Positions 43,294 through 51,403 of a DNA stretch of 64,000 nucleotides are shown piece by piece (within the stretch, counting starts at the first letter, position 1; each line of letters opens with the position of its first letter). The notes below the pieces were generated by a model. That model was not told the origin of the DNA and did not search any database. It worked only from the letters and a program-made list of their open reading frames with translations. The position numbers were made by a program, and so were the translations under genes. Origin of the DNA: an uncultured Eisenbergiella sp. (GTDB taxonomy: Bacteria > Bacillota > Clostridia > Lachnospirales > Lachnospiraceae); the NCBI GenBank assembly GCA_947598825.1, contig CANQFM010000004.1:49765-113764 (forward strand). The letters run 5' to 3'.

Positions 43294-43574
43294 AGGGATA
43301 AAATGCAAGTAGTATCATATCAAAGCTCTTTCATAGATGGTGTAGTAAGTGCCAACTCTCGCCATGAAACCATTGATTTTACAAACTTTCCCGGAACTTT
43401 TCAATATCCTGTCGTGGCATACAAAATTGCTGAATTTGATTATTCCGGGGCCGCACCGTAATATTCAGATTATTTCTTCAATAATTTCCATAACATTTCA
43501 TCTGCCTTGATTAATTTTTGTGCTTATTATATGCATTGAAGGCATTAATATCAATCTATACTCTAAATGAAATC
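43294..43574. other. intergenic stretch without a convincing gene
   Basis: The gap between RhuM-Fic and the Rpn gene (43212-43626) contains the inverted repeat and the hairpin described separately. A 61-codon plus-strand frame starting inside the inverted repeat (43276-43461) has no recognisable family or clear ribosome site and may be a remnant. I see nothing else. Confidence 0.5.
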
Positions 43575-43593
43575 GGGCAGACTTTGTCTGCCC
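43575..43593 (-). terminator. hairpin after the Rpn-family gene
   Basis: A perfect 8-bp stem, GGGCAGAC-TTT-GTCTGCCC, 34 bases past the stop codon; the following minus-strand sequence GATTTCATTT is only a weak T tract. It is probably a terminator. Confidence 0.6.
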
Positions 43594-43626
43594 AATTCTA
43601 CGCCATCCGTCCGTGTCTATCCTTCG

Positions 43627-44568
43627 TCAGATCATTTTCTTTAGGACCGCCTGGTCTTTTTCCGCCACCTTCATTACCTTCATGGCTTCTTCAAAGGTCA
43701 GATGCAATGATTCCATGACATTCCGAATGACCTCACTTAAGGCTTCCTGGCGACCTTCCTGCCTGGCCTTTTCATTCATTTCCTGTACGGCTTTACACAC
43801 ATCGATCACCTCCGCCTTATCATCAAATTGAATATCCGTGTTCGTACATGCCCGTATGACTCTTGCGGCTTCTACATCAAGTTCCCTCAAGCCGCTTTCC
43901 TTCGAGAAGAAAGCGGCCAGTTCTTTTCCATCATCGGCATATTTGATAAAACCCAGGACCAGCCTCAGACTGGAATGGAGCTTATTAAGATCCTTCTCTT
44001 CCATCGCAGCCGGTTCGATCAGATTAAGCTTGTAATCAGCTACATGCTTTAGTATGTCCGGATCCTGGATGGTCATCATCTCGTGCAGTGTCCTCGGTCC
44101 GTCCCAGCGCTTTGAATCGAACAGGATCACCAGAGTGATAACCGGTATCAGTCTATCATCCCGATAGAATCCGGAAAGAAATTCCCCGGCGTCATGTCCT
44201 TTCCTGTCTTTTTGCTCACGGTGTCTGGCCGCTGTCTGTTGTACCTGCCTGGCATATTGCAGGAAATCGTACAGCCCTGCCTTTACCGGCTCTGCATATT
44301 TTATGTCCGCCTCGTTTTCCACCCCCAAAACAAGGTAGGCGGCCTCGTCATCTGTCATGAAAGCGGCCGTTTTGAGCAGATCCCTAAATCTCTGGACAGC
44401 CGCCTCTTCCCCGTTCCCAAACGGGGTCGAAAGTTCTACAGTGTCAAGCTCCTGCAGGCTGGACGGGTCAAGCACCTGTCTCCCGCCGTATAGCAGATAG
44501 TTGAACGCATCGGCAAAGACCGAATTGTTCTTCATGTAAGCTTTGGTTACGGTATCAAGCTTTCCCAA
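43627..44568 (-). CDS. Rpn-family recombination-promoting nuclease / putative PD-(D/E)XK transposase
   Basis: 313 aa. The nuclease-like N-terminal half includes VFADAFNYLLYGGRQVLDP and the active-site region YLVLGVENEADIKYAEPVKA (ExxxDxxK-like), followed by FYRDDRLIPVITLVILFDSK. The C-terminus is a helical region typical of the family (QEGRQEALSEVIRNVMESLH). Rpn proteins promote RecA-independent recombination and have been linked to phage defence. They are not classic insertion-sequence transposases: no terminal repeats were found around it. Confidence 0.88.
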   Translation of the reverse strand: MGKLDTVTKAYMKNNSVFADAFNYLLYGGRQVLDPSSLQELDTVELSTPFGNGEEAAVQRFRDLLKTAAFMTDDEAAYLVLGVENEADIKYAEPVKAGLYDFLQYARQVQQTAARHREQKDRKGHDAGEFLSGFYRDDRLIPVITLVILFDSKRWDGPRTLHEMMTIQDPDILKHVADYKLNLIEPAAMEEKDLNKLHSSLRLVLGFIKYADDGKELAAFFSKESGLRELDVEAARVIRACTNTDIQFDDKAEVIDVCKAVQEMNEKARQEGRQEALSEVIRNVMESLHLTFEEAMKVMKVAEKDQAVLKKMI

Positions 44569-44796
44569 TAAGCATTATCTCCTGTTTTCGTCTGTCGTTT
44601 TTGTCTGTCGCCTTCCGTGCTGCCTTTTCCGGTAAGATTGACCGTCTGATAAGCAGCAGAAAATTCGTATTCCTGTCGGAAAATCACTCAATCTACTCTT
44701 ATCGTACTCAAAGCTACGGACCAAATCAAGAGATATGCCCTTTTTTATGATATTTTAATATTTAACAGTCCCCTGTCTTTTTTGTCCTCGCAGCAA

Positions 44797-45393
44797 TCAG
44801 GGGTGGGAATTACCAACATATTTTATCACTACCCAATCGCAGACATCATCGTTATGGCCGCCATTATTACATGAAAATCTCAATTCACCAATATCCGCAT
44901 AATCGCGCAGATCCAGTTCGTATTCCACCCATGCGTTATCGGCATCTACCGCAATTTCATCCCGGAAGAGTTCCTCGCCGTCTTTACTATACAGCATCAA
45001 ATCGAGTCCCGCTCCATCAGAATCTGCCTGCACCCAAGGATGAATCCTATAGGCAAACGCAATCTCATCCAAACCGATATCAGTAAAAGAAACCGCTGTG
45101 TTCGGGGTCAAAAAAATACATTTTCCTTCTTCTTCCGTTTCGATCACACCTGCGGTCACACCCCAGGGATTATCGGATGATGCCAATGCATTTTCAAATA
45201 CTGCGCTATCCAACAGTACTGTATTTTCATTACCGTCTGTCTGGCCGCCACTACTTTCACTCGACGCCAGTTCATTACTGCTTGACGCCGCATCTGTGCC
45301 ATCCGTTGACTCTCCTCTATGCCAGACACGGCCAATTCCCCAACATATGAAAAGAAAAATAATAAGCGAGGCAGAAATAATATATTTTTTCAT
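44797..45393 (-). CDS. secreted or membrane-anchored protein of unknown function
   Basis: 198 aa from the ATG at 45393, behind CCGGAGATTAAA. One N-terminal hydrophobic helix (IISASLIIFLFICWGIGRVW) is followed by a Ser/Gly/Asp-rich linker and a C-terminal beta-rich domain of about 130 residues ending LDLRDYADIGELRFSCNNGG and VCDWVVIKYVG. That part faintly resembles carbohydrate-binding (NPCBM/CBM-like) modules. It lies after the GT-C-like gene at the end of the glycan cluster. No family is assigned. Confidence 0.65.
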   Translation of the reverse strand: MKKYIISASLIIFLFICWGIGRVWHRGESTDGTDAASSSNELASSESSGGQTDGNENTVLLDSAVFENALASSDNPWGVTAGVIETEEEGKCIFLTPNTAVSFTDIGLDEIAFAYRIHPWVQADSDGAGLDLMLYSKDGEELFRDEIAVDADNAWVEYELDLRDYADIGELRFSCNNGGHNDDVCDWVVIKYVGNSHP

Positions 45394-45453
45394 TTTAATC
45401 TCCGGCAATTTTCAACACAGTCCTTATGCATAGGGGCACAATGTATTACTAAA

Positions 45454-47640
45454 TTATCTTATTTTATAATATGTGTAATTCTCGTCTTCTACGCTCATAA
45501 TCCAGCCGTAAGTATTTAGAAATTCATACGCCCATTTTTCAAACAACTGATTTCCCGTTTGATCATTTGCTAAAATGAACCCTTTTAAATTTACTTGATC
45601 AATATAATTCAAAAATTCTTCCATTGTCTGGGGATATACTGCTGATAAATAAGTACTAGAAAAATCTTCTGCCATTTCAATACGTGCATCAAGGCACGTC
45701 AATGTGCTTACTTCTGAATCTAAAATAATATATGAATCCTTCTCATTCTCTTCTAAATAAGAATTTATTTTATAAATACCATTTGATTTCATAAGATTAT
45801 CAAGCCATTTCAAATTGTCTTCCTGAGTTGTTACTAGCTTTATATCATCAAATGAAAATCTTGTTGCGCATCCCCATGCACAATCCACAGTGAAATTCAA
45901 ACAACAATTAAGAATACAGAACAGCAAACAACACACTTTAACAAATCTTGCCAATTCATTTTCAAGAAATGAAAATAGAATTAAACAAACTTCCGTTGCT
46001 ATAAAAATAATCATCATGGAAAAATAATTTCCATCTGGTGCATACATAGTTATCATTAAATAAAATCCCACAACTGTGAATAAACCTATAACACCAAATT
46101 TCCACAAATTAGTCTTTATATGCATTGCGTATTTCCGTAATGGAATTAGCGTAATAACACACAAGGAAAAAAACACCCAATAATTTCCAATCCATTGCGC
46201 AGTTACTTTTTCAGCCTTTCCGACTAAAAAGAAGAAATTTACCATTCTTTCAGGAAGAAATACAGAAGGAAAAGTGCTATTTTCATCAAAATTAAATAAA
46301 TCTTTTCCTTTAAATCCAATTCTTTTAAGGAAGGCCAGGCCCTCTCTTCCAAAAGGCAAACCTGTTATAAGGTATGTTCTATATAAAATTCCAAAAAGAA
46401 TAAAAAGGGAAAATAGTAATATTAACCACTCTCTCCACTTCCATATTCTGGCGCCCTCCTGATTGGTATCACAACATCCACTTTCGGTAATCAAAAAAGT
46501 TTTCTTTAATAACACTCGTAAGATTGATACACAAAAAACAATCAAAAGAATTGTAGTCCATAAATAACTCGTATATTTTACAGTATACGACATTATTCCT
46601 GCGGATAAAGAAATTGCAAGACATTTAAGAGATTTATTTTCCATAAATTTATCAAAATATATCCAGGAAATTAATACATAAACAAAACTGAGAGTATCAC
46701 TTTTTGCTGTTCCTGCAATTCCACAAATAGCCATTGTCGTATAAATCAGAGCAACGATAAGCAGAACAATATTTTCCTCCATTTTATTCACTTTATATAG
46801 TTTGTTTTTAATATAACGATATGATTCATGTATCATTATAATCATTATCCAGAGATTTGGCGCAATTAAATATCCTGCAATTTTCAAACCAGATAAAGGT
46901 GCAAATAGTAATTCTTTAAATTTGGGATAATAATAGATGAATCCTGTATATCCCAGGAAATCATAAAACGATTTTCCTCCAAACAAATTTTTATCCGTAT
47001 ATAGAGCGTACCAGGAGGAATCATATTCCAAATGCGTATTTATCCTTGCAAAAGACAACAGAAATGAGAACACTAATATCAATATAATTCCAAACTCTTT
47101 CCTAGATAATCCGTTAACATATTGTGAAAATCTAACACACATAAAATTGTTTATTTCAATGTGGTTTATTGACACGCAAAAACAAATAAACACTAAAATA
47201 ATGGTACATATTCTCAAATCATCAATAGTGCCAAGTCCAAGAAGAGATAAAACAATATAGGATGTCCCTAAAACTATCGTTCCCATCAAGAAATCAACGC
47301 CAAAGCCAAATTTATCACTTAACAATAATCTATTAACAGTTCTTCCAATAAATAAAATAATTTCAATAAAAAAATAAGATATAAGCACTTGCAAAAAAGT
47401 CCCTATGGAAATAAGATATAATGATCCCCAAAAAATAATCGCAAAAAAACGCAATTTCTTCGAGATTAATCCTGTCAATGTTATTGACATCATATATATA
47501 AACATTTCTGCCGCATCTCTCCAAAATGGCCAAATGGAAATATGCCAGTGAAATGGTCCTATAATATAATCAGAGTATATGGGAAGTAAAATAAATAAAA
47601 TAAGTAGAGTAAATAAAACGTATTTTTTAATTTTCATCAT
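45454..47640 (-). CDS. multi-spanning GT-C-like membrane glycosyltransferase
   Basis: 728 aa with about twelve hydrophobic segments and a C-terminal soluble domain of about 150 residues. The first large loop contains LEYDSSWYALYTDKNLFGGK, with acidic residues placed like those in GT-C enzymes, which use polyprenyl-phosphate sugars on the outer face. No family is certain. It follows a GT2 of the polyprenyl-phosphate type, so the pair probably adds a sugar to the surface glycan. Confidence 0.6.
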   Translation of the reverse strand: MMKIKKYVLFTLLILFILLPIYSDYIIGPFHWHISIWPFWRDAAEMFIYMMSITLTGLISKKLRFFAIIFWGSLYLISIGTFLQVLISYFFIEIILFIGRTVNRLLLSDKFGFGVDFLMGTIVLGTSYIVLSLLGLGTIDDLRICTIILVFICFCVSINHIEINNFMCVRFSQYVNGLSRKEFGIILILVFSFLLSFARINTHLEYDSSWYALYTDKNLFGGKSFYDFLGYTGFIYYYPKFKELLFAPLSGLKIAGYLIAPNLWIMIIMIHESYRYIKNKLYKVNKMEENIVLLIVALIYTTMAICGIAGTAKSDTLSFVYVLISWIYFDKFMENKSLKCLAISLSAGIMSYTVKYTSYLWTTILLIVFCVSILRVLLKKTFLITESGCCDTNQEGARIWKWREWLILLFSLFILFGILYRTYLITGLPFGREGLAFLKRIGFKGKDLFNFDENSTFPSVFLPERMVNFFFLVGKAEKVTAQWIGNYWVFFSLCVITLIPLRKYAMHIKTNLWKFGVIGLFTVVGFYLMITMYAPDGNYFSMMIIFIATEVCLILFSFLENELARFVKVCCLLFCILNCCLNFTVDCAWGCATRFSFDDIKLVTTQEDNLKWLDNLMKSNGIYKINSYLEENEKDSYIILDSEVSTLTCLDARIEMAEDFSSTYLSAVYPQTMEEFLNYIDQVNLKGFILANDQTGNQLFEKWAYEFLNTYGWIMSVEDENYTYYKIR

Positions 47641-47923
47641 AACTTAATTATCATTCCCCGCATTATAAAGTAGTGTTTATAGATTCTCTCCAATGTCGTC
47701 AAATAGATATGCCCTTTACAAAGCATATCCCCCATGGAATTTGGACGTACAGTGCGCTACACCCAGAATTCTTTGCAAAGCTGATTATTCAGCTGTAATC
47801 AAATGTAAGTAATGACATATATTCTAAGTGCCACCTGCAGTCTCGTTTTTATGAATTTCCTAAATCCTTCTCATGTCCATCTCTTGACAATTTGGTTTTA
47901 TCTTCCACTTTCTTTATCTCCAA
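47641..47923. other. gap with small inverted repeats
   Basis: No gene. GATATGC and GCATATC (47706-47712, 47723-47729) form a 7-bp inverted repeat, and AGCTGA-TTAT-TCAGCT (47779-47794) a smaller one. The motif GATATGCCCTTT also occurs at 44732-44743. Confidence 0.5.
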
Positions 47924-48877
47924 TTATTTTTCATCTTTCTGATCATAATTAATAACTGTCCTGACTACATATTGAGGGGAATTATTAAGGCTAATATAAA
48001 TACGTCCCACATATTCCCCAATCATTCCTAAAACCAACAGTATAAAACCACCAAGTATTAACATAATTGAAATAGTAGAACTCCATCCAATCACCCTTTC
48101 AGGATCTACTAACTTTCTGATAATTGTATATATTGCATAAAGGAATCCACAGAGTGCAACACAGCATCCTCCATAGGTCGCTATCCTCAAGGGCATCACT
48201 GAAAATGATGTGAAGCCATTCACCCACAGAGCAATCAGTTTTTTCATCGAATAACCTGAGGAGCCTTCTATCCTCTCACGGTGATGTACCTTTACATTAC
48301 AAATATTTTTTGTAGTACGCAATACCAGACCAATAACATATGGATAGGCATTTTGATATTTCATCATTTCATCTATTACAAATCTCTTTGCCGCAAAATA
48401 GCTGGATATATATAATTCTTTCGGCTTCTGCAACATCATTTCTGTCATCTTCCTATTAATATTACTTCCAAAATTACGGAATGCAGAATGTTGTTTCTTA
48501 TCATACTCCGCATAAACCACATCATATCCTTCCTCTATTTTGTAAAGTAATTTATCGACTTCATTTGCAGGTGTTTGTCCATCATCATCTAGACAAACAA
48601 CAATATCCCCTGTCGTAAAATGAAATCCTGCCATAAGTGCAGCATGTTGTCCAAAATTTTTAGCATGATCAACTCCTATAACATTATGATTCTCCATACA
48701 CAGTCGCCTAATTACATCAAAAGTATTATCTGGAGAACAGTCATTAACCAGAATAATCTCATACTCATACTGATTTATAGATTTCATTTTTTCCTTTATT
48801 TCGTCAACAACTTTTCCAATCGTTTTTTCGGATCTGTAACAAGGAATAACAAAAGATATTTTCATTTTCTCTGCCAT
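47924..48877 (-). CDS. polyprenyl-phosphate glycosyltransferase, GT2 (GtrB/ArnC type)
   Basis: 317 aa. The catalytic domain has ISFVIPCYRSEKTIGKVVDE, LVNDCSPDNTFDVI and VCLDDDGQTPANEVDKL (DDD nucleotide-sugar site), with two C-terminal membrane helices (MLILGGFILLVLGMIGEYVG). This is the architecture of enzymes that load a sugar onto polyprenyl phosphate. It starts three bases after the RffA gene, which suggests the loaded sugar is the 4-amino-6-deoxy sugar made by RffA, though this is inference. Confidence 0.9.
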   Translation of the reverse strand: MAEKMKISFVIPCYRSEKTIGKVVDEIKEKMKSINQYEYEIILVNDCSPDNTFDVIRRLCMENHNVIGVDHAKNFGQHAALMAGFHFTTGDIVVCLDDDGQTPANEVDKLLYKIEEGYDVVYAEYDKKQHSAFRNFGSNINRKMTEMMLQKPKELYISSYFAAKRFVIDEMMKYQNAYPYVIGLVLRTTKNICNVKVHHRERIEGSSGYSMKKLIALWVNGFTSFSVMPLRIATYGGCCVALCGFLYAIYTIIRKLVDPERVIGWSSTISIMLILGGFILLVLGMIGEYVGRIYISLNNSPQYVVRTVINYDQKDEK

Positions 48878-48880
48878 TTT

Positions 48881-50014
48881 TTATTTTCCCTTATAGAATT
48901 TTTTTATTTCCTCTATTACTTTCAACTGGTCATTCTTTGTCATTCTATAGTACAGTGGAAGTCGAACCAACCTCTCGCTTTCTTTTGTCGTATACCGATC
49001 CTCACCGAAAAAGCTTCCATACCTTAATCCTGCCGGAGCGCTGTGCAAAGGAATATAATGAAAAACTGCCATTACTCCCTGCTTTTTTAAATAAGTAATT
49101 AACTTTGTTCTTTCTTCCAGATTTTTTGTCTTAATATAAAACATATGTGCATTATGTTTACATTCTTTTGGTACTACAGGCAGTTCAATATAAGTTGCAT
49201 TCTTTAATTCCATAAGTTCCTCATAATATCTATTCCAAGAAATCATTCTATCATCAAAAATTTCATCCGCCTTCATCAATTGAGCCCATAAATAAGCTGC
49301 ATTTAATTCACTGGGGAGATACGAGGATCCAGCTTCAACCCATGTATATTTATCAATCTGTCCACGGAAAAATTTACTGCGATTTGTTCCTTTTTCTCTG
49401 ATAATCTCTGCCAGTTCCATTTTATCTTTTGACTTAAGTAAAATCGCGCCACCTTCACCCATGCTATAATTCTTTGTTTCATGAAAACTGTAACATCCAA
49501 TATCCCCGATTGTTCCTAAAGCGCGTCCTTTATATTCCGCCATGACGCCCTGTGCGGCATCCTCAATTACATACAGATTATGTTTCTTTGCAATCTCCAT
49601 AATTTTGTCCATCTCACAGGAAATTCCTGCATAATGGACTGGAATGATTGCTTTCGTCTTATCTGTAATTGCATCCTCAATCAATTTTTCATCGATATTC
49701 ATAGTATCCGGGCGAATATCGACAAATACTACTCTGGCCCCCCTAAGTACGAACGCATCTGCAGTAGAAACAAACGTATACGAAGGCATGATTACTTCAT
49801 CGCCCGGTTGAATATTGCACAAAAGCGCGGCAAGCTCGGTAGCATGAGTGCAGGATGTAGTAAGCAAAACTCCAGCAGCCTTCGTCTTCTCCTCAAACCA
49901 TTTATTGCACATTTTGGTGTATTTCCCATCACCACAGATCTTTCGTGATGCAATAGCATCCTGAATATAAGTAATTTCTTCACCAACTACTGGTGGCACA
50001 TTAAAATTAATCAT
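48881..50014 (-). CDS. rffA: dTDP-4-amino-4,6-dideoxygalactose transaminase (RffA/WecE type)
   Basis: 377 aa PLP aminotransferase. The PLP lysine is in SFHETKNYSMGEGGAI, with IEDAAQGVMAEYKGRALGTI and VHYAGISCEMDKIMEIAKKH. This arrangement is typical of the WecE/RffA subgroup of sugar aminotransferases (DegT family) making dTDP-Fuc4N. The other dTDP-sugar genes (rmlA, rmlB) are not in the window. The start follows ATGGAGGA. Confidence 0.88.
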   Translation of the reverse strand: MINFNVPPVVGEEITYIQDAIASRKICGDGKYTKMCNKWFEEKTKAAGVLLTTSCTHATELAALLCNIQPGDEVIMPSYTFVSTADAFVLRGARVVFVDIRPDTMNIDEKLIEDAITDKTKAIIPVHYAGISCEMDKIMEIAKKHNLYVIEDAAQGVMAEYKGRALGTIGDIGCYSFHETKNYSMGEGGAILLKSKDKMELAEIIREKGTNRSKFFRGQIDKYTWVEAGSSYLPSELNAAYLWAQLMKADEIFDDRMISWNRYYEELMELKNATYIELPVVPKECKHNAHMFYIKTKNLEERTKLITYLKKQGVMAVFHYIPLHSAPAGLRYGSFFGEDRYTTKESERLVRLPLYYRMTKNDQLKVIEEIKKFYKGK

Positions 50015-50220
50015 TATTTTTCCTCCATGCCGGTTTTATATTTATAAGTGATTTATAAGGGAAAAGTTCAAATTAAAAAGGGGAATTTCTAATAAAAAAT
50101 ATTGTCAAAAATTACTCCATTTCTCTATCAAATAACATCCATGTCTACATTGTAACATTTCTTTATGATTTTCGAATTATTATGTCCTAATATTGTCAAG
50201 TTTTCGTACTTTCTTCACTA

Positions 50221-51348
50221 TCACCGAGCATATAAAGAATTTCCTAATGTATTGCTTTCTTCGAAATCCAATTTAATAAAATTTTTTTCAATATATTCAG
50301 TAGCCCCATTTCCCATTTTTTCAACATATTTATTAAATAAAAAAGCAAGTAATGAAATAATGATAATGGAAAAAAGCAAATTAAATATAATCGAGATTCC
50401 AGGATTAAATCCTTTTCCATACGTCCATAAATAAAATGCAGATGAAAAACTTTCTATTACAGGCCAGTGGAGAATATAGACTGAATAAGATAGGCTTCCA
50501 TATTTTCTCATTATTTTATTTCCAAGTATCATCTCTCCCCATGAACTATTCAATAATGTGATGAAGAAAATAATTAATCCAATTCCAAAGAAAATGTAAC
50601 TGAAAGCATCCGTTATATCCGTCATCGAGATAATCCATATTCCCGCACAGAAAAGCAGATTATTAAGGCGTTTATGTTTTTGTAAAATATTGTTTAATAG
50701 CTTGTCACTATATAAATCAGAAATCAGCATTCCGATAACAAAGTAACTATAATATGAGTTGTAATAAAAAAGCAAATAAAAGCAATAGAAAAAATTTCTC
50801 GTAACGCTGTTATGACAAATACAAATCACACACAGAACAAGGATACTTCCAAGGAATTCATATTTAATAGTCCATAATGGACCTATGTAACCATTAGCCC
50901 CTTGAAAATAACAGGTCCCCACCGCTTCTTTTAAACAACCTATAAGGTTTGGTGTGAAATTATTAAACAAAGATAAAAATGTATCTGATCCGCTGATTTT
51001 TCCCGCTTCAATATTATACAGAAATCCCATTTTCATTAGAAAATATACTAATAAATTAGCTACAATAATTGGAGGAGCCAGTCTGAAGTAACGCTTTACA
51101 ATATCTGTCTGCATTCCTTTATTTTTACCCAAAACAATATATTTATACGAAAGGACAAACCCGCTCAGCGTAAAAAGAATTCTTACCACAGTATTACCGG
51201 CTGTAAAAAGACGAATAGGCGTATTATCCCATACCCCCCAGTACCAGTCAGGCAAAAAAGCTCCTCGAAAATGACACAAGAAAACACTAATGCAGGAAAT
51301 AGCCCGAATCCCCTCTAAGCAATTGATTTTCTTCACATTTGATGCCAT
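50221..51348 (-). CDS. membrane acyltransferase (Acyltransferase_3 family)
   Basis: 375 aa with about ten membrane helices. The family signature opens with INCLEGIRAISCISVFLCHF and FTLSGFVLSYKY. Such proteins O-acetylate surface polysaccharides. It follows the larger acyltransferase gene in the glycan cluster. The substrate sugar is unknown. Confidence 0.87.
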   Translation of the reverse strand: MASNVKKINCLEGIRAISCISVFLCHFRGAFLPDWYWGVWDNTPIRLFTAGNTVVRILFTLSGFVLSYKYIVLGKNKGMQTDIVKRYFRLAPPIIVANLLVYFLMKMGFLYNIEAGKISGSDTFLSLFNNFTPNLIGCLKEAVGTCYFQGANGYIGPLWTIKYEFLGSILVLCVICICHNSVTRNFFYCFYLLFYYNSYYSYFVIGMLISDLYSDKLLNNILQKHKRLNNLLFCAGIWIISMTDITDAFSYIFFGIGLIIFFITLLNSSWGEMILGNKIMRKYGSLSYSVYILHWPVIESFSSAFYLWTYGKGFNPGISIIFNLLFSIIIISLLAFLFNKYVEKMGNGATEYIEKNFIKLDFEESNTLGNSLYAR

Positions 51349-51403
51349 TCTTATTACCTCTCAGAATATATTAATTTCAGTTTTAGACTAAATTAATTTG
51401 TAA

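Noticed and set aside
43276..43461. 61-codon plus-strand frame next to the RhuM-Fic palindrome
   Set aside because: It begins inside an inverted repeat, lacks a ribosome site and matches no family I recognise; not listed as a gene.
43627..44568. Transposase or insertion sequence reading of the Rpn gene
   Set aside because: Although such proteins are named putative transposases, no terminal inverted repeats or target duplications were found around it.
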